Assembly (NCBI RefSeq): GCF_002933855.1
Contig: NZ_BFAQ01000011.1
Location: forward strand, 393,778 to 457,777
DNA length: 64,000 nt
Source: Vibrio penaeicida
GTDB lineage: Bacteria; Pseudomonadota; Gammaproteobacteria; Enterobacterales; Vibrionaceae
Direction of reading: 5' to 3'
The notes under the pieces are model-generated. The model made no database searches. It worked only from the letters and a program-made list of their open reading frames with translations, and was not told where the DNA came from. Shown in pieces: positions 37,042 through 45,813 of this stretch; positions within the stretch are counted from its first letter, which is position 1, and every line of letters starts with the position of its first letter. The translations under genes were made by a program, and so were the position numbers.

Positions 37042-38630
37042 TCATCTTCCTCCACATCTGGAAGCTCGAGACTTAAGTGACGCAGTGTGTTACTTACTTC
37101 TTGACGAAATCCATTCAACGTGTGCTGATTAGTATCAGAAAACTCACCGTGCTCAGCATTTGATAAACTCCAAAGCAGCATATCTAGGGCTTTCATGGCC
37201 TCGACATTATCCTTGCAGACGTTATACATTTTATGGAAGTAAGGGTGTGACTTGCCAAGGCTGACGCATGTATTACCGTCTCCATCACATGAAGGCTCCC
37301 ATAAGCAATCACCTAGTAGCGAATCTTCTTCATGTACGCGCACAGTTTTATCGTCATAGACACGAATGCCTTCTATCACAGTCGGCTTCATCTGCTTCCT
37401 GTTACGAATTGTTACCGTGTCACCATTAACTTTAATATCAGAGTTTTTAGTATGCTTACTATGTTTACCAATCGCTTTATCTGCTGGGCCATGCGCACGC
37501 TTAGTGTTCGCAGAAGTTAAGCGTTCTTGCCGTTTAGTCAACTCTTGACGCCAAGGTGAAATTAGGCTCTTTAACTTATTTCTGATTTCGGCAGGAATAA
37601 TCACACGACTCTTGCGAAAATCGATACTGAACACATCATCCAACTCGTGGCCAAAATTCAGCTCAACTCGAAGGCGAGTGACCTTACTTTCTTTTTTATA
37701 CATACGATGTGGCCAGCCATCGTGCCAAATAAGTCGACCTTCTCGATAGATGTAAAGCCCTTGATTATCTAGGTTATAACGAACGTAGTTTTGTTCATCG
37801 TTATCAAGTTCGTTTAGAGAAGGGATAACACCGCCTTTAACGGTAAAGTGAAGCTTTGTATTACCAGCATCAATTTCTACGGGTCTTTCTTTCAGTATTC
37901 GAGGGCGCGCACCATCCTTAGTTACAAATTTAGAACATAGGGGATCCCAACCTTTTAATTTAACGACAGGGTTGTCTCCAATCTTCATTGAGATTGTGAC
38001 TTCACCTGATTCTAAGAACTTAAAGAATATAGCGCTTAACTCTAAAGAAAGCTCTTTGCCAAGCGACTGAACTTGCGCCAGTAATTGCTTCTCACTGCCT
38101 GCTTTCACTAAACGGTCGATATTTTCCCAAATGATCATGGTTCCGCTATCTTCTGAGAAAGTATTTAGAGCATCAAAATCGTCGTAGTAATCGTCTTCAT
38201 CAGGGGTTTCTAGTTCCCAACGGTCTGATTTAATGATGTTATCAATATCCCAGGCTCGACCGACATTGCTGCCATTTTGATGAGATAGCACGACAAGACG
38301 GCGACAGAACGCGGTAGAGGCGGTTTTAAGCCCCATACCAAACTTACCCAGTGATTTAGGGTTATCACGGCGGGGCGAGCCATAACGCATTGCATTACGA
38401 AGCTGCTCTTCTGACATGCCATCACCATTATCCGTAATGATGACTCTAAACTCTCCAAACATATATTGGAGCTCAACCTCTATGTGAGTTGCATTCGCTG
38501 CAATAGAGTTATCAATGATGTCGGCAAATGCAGCCTCTTTGCTATAACCGGTATCACGTAAACTCTCAACGAGTCGGGCCGCTGAGGGACGAAAGTCATC
38601 TTCTTCTGGTAGTGCTATTGTTTCATTCAT
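37038..38630 (-). CDS. MORC/MutL-like GHKL ATPase
   Basis: This 530-residue protein has an N-terminal GHKL (Hsp90/MutL-like) ATPase domain: N-box AFADIIDNSIAANAT near residue 37, VIITDNGDGMSEEQL near 68, and GKFGMGLKTAS near 95. The middle part (about 190-370) resembles the S5-like transducer of this class, followed by a basic segment (about 370-420) and a C-terminal module (about 445-530) with CLWEP, GEFSDTN and FRQEVSNTL. Prokaryotic MORC-like ATPases are known from computational work on restriction-modification loci. It overlaps the helicase gene and the unknown gene by four bases each. Confidence 0.8.
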   Translation of the reverse strand: MNETIALPEEDDFRPSAARLVESLRDTGYSKEAAFADIIDNSIAANATHIEVELQYMFGEFRVIITDNGDGMSEEQLRNAMRYGSPRRDNPKSLGKFGMGLKTASTAFCRRLVVLSHQNGSNVGRAWDIDNIIKSDRWELETPDEDDYYDDFDALNTFSEDSGTMIIWENIDRLVKAGSEKQLLAQVQSLGKELSLELSAIFFKFLESGEVTISMKIGDNPVVKLKGWDPLCSKFVTKDGARPRILKERPVEIDAGNTKLHFTVKGGVIPSLNELDNDEQNYVRYNLDNQGLYIYREGRLIWHDGWPHRMYKKESKVTRLRVELNFGHELDDVFSIDFRKSRVIIPAEIRNKLKSLISPWRQELTKRQERLTSANTKRAHGPADKAIGKHSKHTKNSDIKVNGDTVTIRNRKQMKPTVIEGIRVYDDKTVRVHEEDSLLGDCLWEPSCDGDGNTCVSLGKSHPYFHKMYNVCKDNVEAMKALDMLLWSLSNAEHGEFSDTNQHTLNGFRQEVSNTLRHLSLELPDVEEDE

Positions 38631-40477
38631 GAGTCTAACGTTTCCAAATACTCAAGCATGATCTGCTTGTCTGTTTCTTTATCATCAGTGACCGATACTA
38701 CACGATCACTTAGCTGCTGCTTCAATCGAATACGTTCATCAATTCTTTCTTCAATCGTATCCGCGTAGTACATGTAGTAGACATTCACTACGGATTTTTG
38801 GCCATTACGCCAAGCCCTTGCCGTCGCTTGCTCTTCTAGGGCGGGATTCCATTGGCGGCAATAATGAATCACATTGGTAGCAGCAGTAATATTTAACCCC
38901 ATCCCTGCCGTTCTAGGGTGAAGCAATAAGACGTTGAAGCCTTCTGATTCGGAGAAAGTATCAATCAAGGCTTGGCGTTCATCGTTAGGTGTTCGCCCAT
39001 CGATAACCCCAGACAATATGCCATACCTTTCATTTATGGCGCCTTGTATCAAATCAATGGCTTTTTGGAAAGTGGCAAAAATAATCACCTTCTCATCAGC
39101 TTGTCTAATTTTATCCAACTGCATCATAAGTAACTCAAATTTGGCGCTACTCTTGATGAGAGAGTGAACATCATGGGGGATGGCCGATTCAACCAGCGCG
39201 GGGTGAGCCGTAAACTGTTGAAGCTTATTAATTAATGGGAGGATACCACCGCCACCATTTTGGCGATCATTCTGCATTTCATCGATCAATGCTTCGTATT
39301 TGTTTTTTTCACTTTCACCTAAAGAGACCGCTGTGTGTATATCGAGCTTTTCGGGTAATTGCTCCAATACATCTTTTTTCATTCTTCGCAGTGTAATTTG
39401 GCGTAAGCTGCTCTCAAGCTCCTCCAAGTTTTTATCCAATGTTTCAGATAGATCAGAATGCACATAACGACTTTTAAAGTTCTCTTGCCCCCCTAAAAAA
39501 CCTTCAAACACAAGATCCGTTAAGGCCCATGCATCCATCAAACTGTTCTCTACGGGGGTTCCAGACATCGCAACAGTGACACCGACATCCAAACGGCGAG
39601 CGGAGAGGGAGCGAGTCGATTTAGGATTTTTTAACATACTCGCCTCATCAAAGAGAGCGAGGTCAAAGTAGACTTCTTCAAACATCGTAATATCTGAAGA
39701 CACTGTCGTGTAAGGAGTGATCACAACACTGTGATTATCGAAAGCAGAGGCAACCCCACGGCGATTCTTTCCGTAATGCAGATAAGGCGTAATGCTTGGT
39801 GCAAAAAAGTTAAATTCCCGTACCCAGTTATCAAGCAAAGGGTTGGGAACGACGATTAATACTTTGCTGTTTGGGTTCTTTTCCAAAACATCACAACATA
39901 GTGCGATCACTTGCGCTGTTTTACCCAAGCCCATATCATCAGCAAGTATTGTCCCAACGCCATTTTCTGCACAAAAACTCAACCAGTTAACCCCTTCTTC
40001 CTGATAGGGGTACAGTGATTGCACAAAGAGCTTGTCATGATGAGCTCGTTTTTGTTGGTTCCCCCTAAGCACTTCAATTAAGTGAGAAGGAAACGCTTCG
40101 ATAAACCCTTCTAAATGCAGAGTACGTAGAAGTTTCATTAACTTAGGAAGGGAAAGCTCTCCAAAGGCGCTATCTAAAAGATCCATGAGGTGGGAGCTGA
40201 CGAAATGTAACCTTCTCCCTTCAGATATAAAGTAACCAATTTTTGTTAAAGAATACGTTTGCTCTGCATCTAATGGTTGTCCTCGAAAGAACAGTAAAAA
40301 ATGAGGGGTTGGTTCTGCTTCAAATTCAAAATGGATTGAAGCTGGGCGTTTTGAGATAACCAATTCAACCTCATTGCCATCTGAATAAGCTGATATTCTA
40401 CCGAGCTTAAAAAGGTGTTCGGCTTTCAAAATAACACCATCTTGTTCTACTATCCCATCTATAATCGTGTAAGCCAT
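38627..40477 (-). CDS. SNF2-family DEAD-like helicase/translocase
   Basis: This 616-residue SWI2/SNF2 ATPase has an N-terminal extension of about 150 residues and helicase lobe 1 with DDMGLGKTAQVIAL (Walker A) and ALFDEASMLKNPKS (motif II as DEAS instead of DEAH). Lobe 2 has VIIFATFQKAIDLI, HPRTAGMGLNIT and ATARAWRNGQ. Such proteins translocate on double-stranded DNA. The start is the ATG at 40477, spaced correctly after AGGAAGTGAGA; a GTG two codons up lies too close to that site. It is first in the five-gene operon and divergent from the methyltransferase. Confidence 0.88.
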   Translation of the reverse strand: MAYTIIDGIVEQDGVILKAEHLFKLGRISAYSDGNEVELVISKRPASIHFEFEAEPTPHFLLFFRGQPLDAEQTYSLTKIGYFISEGRRLHFVSSHLMDLLDSAFGELSLPKLMKLLRTLHLEGFIEAFPSHLIEVLRGNQQKRAHHDKLFVQSLYPYQEEGVNWLSFCAENGVGTILADDMGLGKTAQVIALCCDVLEKNPNSKVLIVVPNPLLDNWVREFNFFAPSITPYLHYGKNRRGVASAFDNHSVVITPYTTVSSDITMFEEVYFDLALFDEASMLKNPKSTRSLSARRLDVGVTVAMSGTPVENSLMDAWALTDLVFEGFLGGQENFKSRYVHSDLSETLDKNLEELESSLRQITLRRMKKDVLEQLPEKLDIHTAVSLGESEKNKYEALIDEMQNDRQNGGGGILPLINKLQQFTAHPALVESAIPHDVHSLIKSSAKFELLMMQLDKIRQADEKVIIFATFQKAIDLIQGAINERYGILSGVIDGRTPNDERQALIDTFSESEGFNVLLLHPRTAGMGLNITAATNVIHYCRQWNPALEEQATARAWRNGQKSVVNVYYMYYADTIEERIDERIRLKQQLSDRVVSVTDDKETDKQIMLEYLETLDS

Positions 40478-40496
40478 TCTCACTTCCTATGCACAG

Positions 40497-40576
40497 GGTT
40501 AAAAACCGGATAACCACTTGCATTTATGTCTGTCTAAATATACAGTGCACACTATCACCGGGGCAAAAACCGGATA
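40497..40576. promoter_or_regulatory. CCGG-centred repeats in the divergent promoter region
   Basis: The 12-mer AAAAACCGGATA occurs at 40501-40512 and again at 40565-40576. The first copy lies in an inverted repeat GGTTA-N9-TAACC (40497-40515). The second is paired with TATCACCGG at 40553-40561 as an inverted repeat over an 8-base spacer. Three CCGG sites fall within 68 bases. These are plausible operators for the HTH domain of the adjacent methyltransferase, controlling both transcripts. Confidence 0.55.
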
Positions 40577-40589
40577 TCAATATAGGAAA

Positions 40590-41912
40590 ATGGTGCACAA
40601 ATTGAATACCTCCCACTATATCAGAGAGTTAAGAGATAAACTTAGCTTAGGGCAGCGCGAGCTAGCAAATTTGATAGGCTTAGGAAAAGATGGCGAACGA
40701 ACCATTCGTGGCTGGGAAGCAGGAGAGCATAAACCTTCACCTTTAAAGTGGGCCAAGATTGTCGATTTAGAAAATGAGATGAAAAAGTTTTACGATAATG
40801 CTCCACTAAAGCAAGACAGACTAGAAGATGCCAATTTTCGTTTTATTGATCTTTTTGCCGGTATTGGAGGCATTCGCTACCCTTTCCAGCAATTAGGCGG
40901 TCACTGTGTTTTTACCTCTGAGTGGGATAAGTTCGCTCAAAAAACGTACTTAGCAAACTATGGCGATATGCCAAGTGGCGACATAACTAAGATCTCAGCT
41001 GAAGATATTGACGATCATGAAATTCTATTAGGTGGCTTCCCATGTCAAGCTTTCTCTCAAGCAGGGCTAAAACAAGGTTTTAGTGACACCCGTGGAACGA
41101 TGTTCTTTGAAGTTCAACGAATTTTAGCAGCTAAAAAGCCAAAAGCCTTTCTTCTTGAAAATGTAAAACAGCTTAAAGGGCATGATAAAGGCCGAACTCT
41201 CAAAACGATTATGGATATCTTACAAGGCAAGCATGAGCAGCAGATCCCTGAAGATGTGCCGATGAGCGAAGAGGCGCGCCATGCTTTGCAAGATAAGCTG
41301 AATTACTGGGTTGATGTTCGTGTTTTACGAGCGGGGGATTTTGGAGCACCTCAGAATCGAGAACGAGTATTCATTATAGGTTTCGATAAGGACCAGTACC
41401 CAAGCGTAAACTTCGACGAAATATTCAATTGGCCTGAGCCACCAAAAACACCGACGCGTGTTGGGGACATCCTACAAACAGAGGAAGAATTAGCTGCTGA
41501 TTATGCAAAGTATGGTAAAGACCGCTTTACTATCTCAGATAAGCTATGGGAAGGGCATCAAAAGCGCAAGGCTGAGCATAAGACGAAAGGCAATGGATTT
41601 GGTTATTCACTTTTCAATGCCGAGAGTGAGTACACGAATACCATCAGTGCTCGATACTATAAAGATGGTTCAGAGATACTCATTGACCAAAGCCACCTCA
41701 ATAAAAACCCGCGTAAGCTAACTCCACGCGAGTGCGCTAGGTTACAGGGTTTTCCTAAGAGCTTTAAGGTTGATGCTGTTTCACAAAACCAAGTGTACCA
41801 GCAGTTTGGCAACTCAGTTTGTATGAATGTAATCCATGCCGTAGCTGAGCAGATGATCAAGACACTAACGACAGCTGATAAGTTGGTGTGTGAGCAACGC
41901 CAAGCTAGCTAA
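40590..41912 (+). CDS. HTH-fused DNA (cytosine-5) methyltransferase, Dcm-like
   Basis: This 440-residue fusion has an XRE-like helix-turn-helix (about 10-50) followed by a C5 methyltransferase. Motif I is DLFAGIGGIR near 87, the catalytic PCQ loop is GGFPCQAFSQAG with Cys near 152, ENV is FLLENVKQL near 190, motif VIII is QNRERVFIIGF, and motif X is QFGNSV. The target region GNGFGYSLF and ISARYYKDGSEILID strongly resembles E. coli Dcm (CCWGG), so a CC-GG type target is likely. The start is the ATG at 40590 after ATAGGAAA; an ATG 24 codons up is less likely. It probably protects the host from the neighbouring nucleases and may repress its own gene. Confidence 0.9.
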   Translation: MVHKLNTSHYIRELRDKLSLGQRELANLIGLGKDGERTIRGWEAGEHKPSPLKWAKIVDLENEMKKFYDNAPLKQDRLEDANFRFIDLFAGIGGIRYPFQQLGGHCVFTSEWDKFAQKTYLANYGDMPSGDITKISAEDIDDHEILLGGFPCQAFSQAGLKQGFSDTRGTMFFEVQRILAAKKPKAFLLENVKQLKGHDKGRTLKTIMDILQGKHEQQIPEDVPMSEEARHALQDKLNYWVDVRVLRAGDFGAPQNRERVFIIGFDKDQYPSVNFDEIFNWPEPPKTPTRVGDILQTEEELAADYAKYGKDRFTISDKLWEGHQKRKAEHKTKGNGFGYSLFNAESEYTNTISARYYKDGSEILIDQSHLNKNPRKLTPRECARLQGFPKSFKVDAVSQNQVYQQFGNSVCMNVIHAVAEQMIKTLTTADKLVCEQRQAS

Positions 41913-41928
41913 GCCCCTTTAGGGGCTT
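41911..41928. terminator. Bidirectional hairpin between methyltransferase and convergent gene
   Basis: AAGCCCC pairs with GGGGCTT around TTTA, overlapping the methyltransferase stop. The T-runs are weak, so termination efficiency is uncertain. Confidence 0.6.
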
Positions 41929-41936
41929 ACTGCTTA

Positions 41937-42899
41937 TTAAAAGTTCAAAGTGCTCCTTCTTTGGAGGTCCTGATCTAACAAAGATTTAATATCATCACCT
42001 AGCTCTGACAATGGTCTAAAGAATTGCGTTCCATTAATATTCAGAGGTGCAACACGTCCCGCTTGATTGTAGAACTCCTGAACCTCCGCATAAGTGGATG
42101 TAGTTCCATCATGTTGTTCTTCTGTCACAGCTACATCTGGCAGATAAATTGCTAGAAAGCCTGCCTTTTTAAAGTTTCTAACCTTGTGGCGAGATGTAAA
42201 CTCTGTAGGCTCTTCAAAAAAGCCGACACCGACTAAGTCATTCGAGAAACCAGACGCTAGAAGACGCTCTCTAGAAAAGCCTGACTTTACAGAAAACCAC
42301 AAATTATTAGGCAAAGACATTAATACAAAGTCCCCATAGGACTTAGTATCATCTTGGTTGGTTTGAAAAATATCTTCGCTCGTTGACACTGTTTCTATCG
42401 CACGCTTAAGCAGTTCTTCAGATAACGAACCAAGGACAGACACACCTCCTTGCACCTCGTTATTACCTCGTTCCTCTCTCTGCACTCTAGACCAGCGCGC
42501 CTCATGCCGTGCCCTAAGATCTCTTTTAAAGTCGGATATATTGGAAAAGTCTACATCCTCTTCACGCAGAACTGAAAGCGCCTCAACTTGATGAGCCGCT
42601 CCAGGGTGGATGTTTTTTAAGAAGAGAGCAAGTTGAGGAACCTTGCTCAGTATCTTTTCTTTTATGCGCTTGCGAGAGAGATTCGAGTCAGCATGATTAT
42701 CGCAATCATCGCAGTTGAAAAAGTAGTCTCGAGCCACTTTGTTAGTGATTTCGGTATACAAAGCCGAAAGCTCTGCATTGTCTCTCATTCGTTCGACTAA
42801 TTCATCAAATTCAGCTTGGGCAGGAAAAGGCTTTAGCCTAGTTATATCGTTAAACTGCTGTGGGTTCATCTTGTAATTCAGTTTGTTGTAATTAAACAT
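41937..42899 (-). CDS. Unknown protein, possible PD-(D/E)XK restriction endonuclease
   Basis: I do not recognise a named family for this 320-residue protein. It has a two-cysteine-pair segment FNCDDCDN near residue 62, a charged helical middle, then LSEELLKRAIE near 160, SYGDFVLMS near 190 and LWFSVKSGFSRER near 203. The order Glu-helix, Asp on a strand, then S-V-K on the next strand resembles a nuclease core of the PD-(D/E)XK type with a displaced acidic residue, as in endonucleases cutting CCGG-like sites. It is convergent with the Dcm-like methyltransferase, 24 bases away, the position a cognate restriction enzyme would take. Function is inferred, not shown. Confidence 0.55.
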   Translation of the reverse strand: MFNYNKLNYKMNPQQFNDITRLKPFPAQAEFDELVERMRDNAELSALYTEITNKVARDYFFNCDDCDNHADSNLSRKRIKEKILSKVPQLALFLKNIHPGAAHQVEALSVLREEDVDFSNISDFKRDLRARHEARWSRVQREERGNNEVQGGVSVLGSLSEELLKRAIETVSTSEDIFQTNQDDTKSYGDFVLMSLPNNLWFSVKSGFSRERLLASGFSNDLVGVGFFEEPTEFTSRHKVRNFKKAGFLAIYLPDVAVTEEQHDGTTSTYAEVQEFYNQAGRVAPLNINGTQFFRPLSELGDDIKSLLDQDLQRRSTLNF

Positions 42900-42948
42900 A
42901 CTGTCTCATAACAGACCAAATGAGGTAAGTATCAGTTGGCGACTATTT

Positions 42949-43869
42949 TCACATTATTGGCTCCCCAAACCTCCTCACATACCTAGGCAGCATAGTTTCG
43001 TTACCTAGCAACCCACCTTGGTGAATGTAGAGTAACGTCCCGTGCTGTTCCTTTTCGTATTCTTGCATTAAACAGCGCCACATTAGTGGGTCGTAGAGCA
43101 GGTCGAATTCGATTTCGGTTTGTTCTTTTAGTTTTTTCCACATATCAAAATCAGCTTGGTAGAGTTTGCCAAAGTGGTGCTTTTTTCCTGTATTCAAAAT
43201 ATGTGGAAACTGCTCTTCGTTTAGCGATTGCCATTGTTGCATTAGGTATTCATCGCCACCGACACACGCGCAAGTGACTACTCGAATGTTGTGTTTTTTT
43301 AGGTGCTTATTGAGGTAAAGAGAGGTCGTCCCCGTACCGGAAGGGAGGGCTACGGTAAGGGCAGCGATGTTTGCTTCTTTTTTCCAATCCAATATTTCAT
43401 TTGCCAGCTGTTTTACGCCATATTCTGCCAACTCACATCTGCCGCCTTCTGGAATGAAAAGGCAACGGTTGTCGGGCTTTCTGATCTCTTTTATATAGCG
43501 CTCGCTATTTAATGCATTGTCTCCGTCGCGTTCCAATTGGCTAACATCAATAATCTTTGCCCCTAAATCCAGCGCTGCGCGGTAGTTTCCTTTAGGGTTT
43601 TCTAAAACATAAGAGGGAATATGATCCACATAAAACTCGAAGCTCCACCCTTTTAAGTGGGCGAGTGCGGCTAATGAATACAAAGAATTAGCTTGAATAG
43701 AACCGTGTCCAATAATCGTATTAACTTCTGGGTATTCGGTGTTCAGCAGCTGCATAAATTTTCTGGCTTTGTTGCCGCTGAATTGTGGATGAAGGAGTTC
43801 ATCTCTCTTTAGGTAAAAAGTAATGTCATCAACGCAGTGTTGAGTAATTGGGCTGGCTTGAAGTTTCAT
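42949..43869 (-). CDS. PLP-dependent ACC deaminase/D-cysteine desulfhydrase family protein
   Basis: This 306-residue fold-type II PLP enzyme has the lysine in FSGNKARKF near residue 30, IIGHGSIQANSLYSLA near 51, and the phosphate-binding LPSGTGTTSLYL near 170. The family includes ACC deaminases and D-cysteine desulfhydrases; which substrate applies here cannot be told from sequence. I start at the ATG at 43869, because the 46-codon upstream extension is not family-like. It is the first non-defence gene to the right of the accessory region. Confidence 0.83.
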   Translation of the reverse strand: MKLQASPITQHCVDDITFYLKRDELLHPQFSGNKARKFMQLLNTEYPEVNTIIGHGSIQANSLYSLAALAHLKGWSFEFYVDHIPSYVLENPKGNYRAALDLGAKIIDVSQLERDGDNALNSERYIKEIRKPDNRCLFIPEGGRCELAEYGVKQLANEILDWKKEANIAALTVALPSGTGTTSLYLNKHLKKHNIRVVTCACVGGDEYLMQQWQSLNEEQFPHILNTGKKHHFGKLYQADFDMWKKLKEQTEIEFDLLYDPLMWRCLMQEYEKEQHGTLLYIHQGGLLGNETMLPRYVRRFGEPIM

Positions 43870-44250
43870 AGCGATATGGGTGTTGCGATAAAGCTGTAGT
43901 CTAACAGAATCTTGCTTCTCATTGAGAGTGCCATTGCAAAGTGATCCTCGCAACTTCATACGACTTGGGTATAATGCAGCCTTCGTGCATTTTCTTTTGT
44001 GCGACACAGACTTTTACCCAAAGTTAGATGCTTGATTTCATTACCGCCCAAACGCCCAGTCTGCACGTTGACAGGTTTTCATGTCGATAGGTTTGCTTGC
44101 TATTCGTTTAGCTTGCAGCCAGCAAGATTAGGTGGGCGCATTTTCATAGAGCATCAGGGGTATTGGAATTGAAATGAATGACATAAAGAATGAACTTACT
44201 TGATTTTGATATATCTCACGTAAGGGATTTGAATTGATAGAGGTAGAGAA
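43870..44250. other. Intergenic region before the GT39 gene
   Basis: About 380 bases lie between divergent genes. A TATAAT box at 43970-43975 could serve plus-strand transcription, leaving a long leader of about 270 bases before the next start. CCGCCCA near 44046 and TGGGCG near 44131 could pair over a distance. I see no gene here. Confidence 0.4.
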
Positions 44251-45813
44251 GTGAAGCTAACTTCGAAACATTTGTGGTTCTTACTAGGTGCAGCCTTGCT
44301 AATAAGGCTTGTGTCTTTGGGTATTATGCCGCTGATGGATACAACGGAAGCTCGATACGGTGAGCAGGCTCGAATTATGGTGGAAACCGGTAACTGGTTA
44401 ACGCCTATGTTTGATTACGATGAGCCATTCTTGGGCAAACCGCCGATGTTTACTTGGCTGAGTGCCGTGGGCATTGAAGTTTTCGGTGTATCAGAATTTG
44501 CCGTTCGATTCCCACATTGGGTTGTCGGAGTTCTAACCATCGCTTTGGGATGTTTTTTTGCAAAACGTGTTGGTATTAATCCGCTAAAAACCGCGGTAGT
44601 CATGGCAACCATCCCTGTATTCTCTATCTCATCTGGCGCTGTCATGACGGATATGGCGCTAACGTTCTCTCTAACGCTCGCCATGATAGGGTTCTTCTTT
44701 TGCTGGCGGGGCGAAAAGATATGGGGCTACATCGGGTTTGCTGGGTTAGGTCTTGCACTACTGGCTAAAGGGCCGATGGCCATCGTATTGATGGGGCTAT
44801 CCGTTCTTCCATTCCTGATTATTCAACATGGCTTTATCGGTGCGTTTGTGCAGCTTTGGAAGCGTTTTCCAATCGTTGGCGGCTTAATCCTAATGTGTGT
44901 CATTGCGCTGCCATGGTACATCTTAGCCGAGCAAGCAAACCCAGGATTCTTAGAATACTTTATTGTAGGCGAACACTTTAACCGATTCCTTGTGAGCGGT
45001 TGGGAAGGGGATCGCTACGGTAATGCGCACGACGAACCAAGAGGCATGATATGGCTATTCTTGATGTTGGCGGCTCTGCCTTGGTCTATTGTATTGCCTT
45101 TGCTAGCGGTTTTTCGTTTTACGAGATTGAAAGAAAAGTTTGCTGAAATACCTGGGGTGTTTGTATTCCTCTTGTTCTGGGTACTCTCACCACTCATTCT
45201 GTTTACGTTCTCGGGCAATATTCTTGCTACTTACGTTCTGCCTGGTATGCCCGCGTTTGCGCTGTTAGTTGCGTACTTAGCAGAAGAAAAAGTGAGTTAC
45301 AAAGCGACATACTTCAAGTTCATTGCGATTACAGGGCTAATTATTACGTTGGTATCTGTCTATGTGGCAAGCGAACTTAAGAATGATGCGATCATTATGT
45401 ATGTTGCTGCTGTTGCGCTTGTTGTTTCTGGCATTGCGTTTATGTTCCGAGGGAAACAATTTACGTTCAACTGGTTTACGTTTACTTCGTATATCTCGCC
45501 AATCATTCTGATTATTGCTATCTGTGTAGTGATGTTCAAAACAGGTAATGAGCGTAGCGATAAAATGCTGTTCATCGATATCGATCACAGTAAGCCTACG
45601 TTTTATGTAGAAGGCGGACGACCGTTCTCTGGTCAGTACTACAGTTTTGGTCAGGCGAAGCGAATGCATACGCTGGATCAACTGGAAGGTCATGAGAATG
45701 GGTATTACATCGTTGGGCCTAATGAACGTATCGGAAACTTTGTAGAGAAATACAATTTGTCTTGTACGTTCGAAGTGGCATCACCTAAACGTTCACGTTA
45801 CCTGTGCCAGTGA
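44251..45813 (+). CDS. GT39/ArnT-like membrane glycosyltransferase
   Basis: This 520-residue polytopic inner-membrane protein of the PMT/ArnT type has about twelve membrane helices. The first periplasmic loop carries MDTTEARYGEQARIM, with the acidic motif expected for lipid-phosphate-sugar donors, and then DEPFLGKPPMFTWLS. Such enzymes move a sugar from undecaprenyl phosphate to lipid A, protein or glycan on the periplasmic side. The start is a GTG at 44251 after GTAGAGAAG. Its end overlaps the GtrA gene by ten bases, so the pair is co-translated. The acceptor and the sugar are not known. Confidence 0.85.
   Translation: MKLTSKHLWFLLGAALLIRLVSLGIMPLMDTTEARYGEQARIMVETGNWLTPMFDYDEPFLGKPPMFTWLSAVGIEVFGVSEFAVRFPHWVVGVLTIALGCFFAKRVGINPLKTAVVMATIPVFSISSGAVMTDMALTFSLTLAMIGFFFCWRGEKIWGYIGFAGLGLALLAKGPMAIVLMGLSVLPFLIIQHGFIGAFVQLWKRFPIVGGLILMCVIALPWYILAEQANPGFLEYFIVGEHFNRFLVSGWEGDRYGNAHDEPRGMIWLFLMLAALPWSIVLPLLAVFRFTRLKEKFAEIPGVFVFLLFWVLSPLILFTFSGNILATYVLPGMPAFALLVAYLAEEKVSYKATYFKFIAITGLIITLVSVYVASELKNDAIIMYVAAVALVVSGIAFMFRGKQFTFNWFTFTSYISPIILIIAICVVMFKTGNERSDKMLFIDIDHSKPTFYVEGGRPFSGQYYSFGQAKRMHTLDQLEGHENGYYIVGPNERIGNFVEKYNLSCTFEVASPKRSRYLCQ

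Noticed and set aside
42900..44250. Search for a direct repeat of the tRNA-Ser 3' end as right attachment site
   Set aside because: No copy of the TTCGAATCTCTCACTCACC segment was seen, so no att pair can be claimed.
45337..45693. Minus-strand open frame inside the GT39 gene
   Set aside because: It is antisense to conserved membrane helices and has no ribosome site or recognisable domain.
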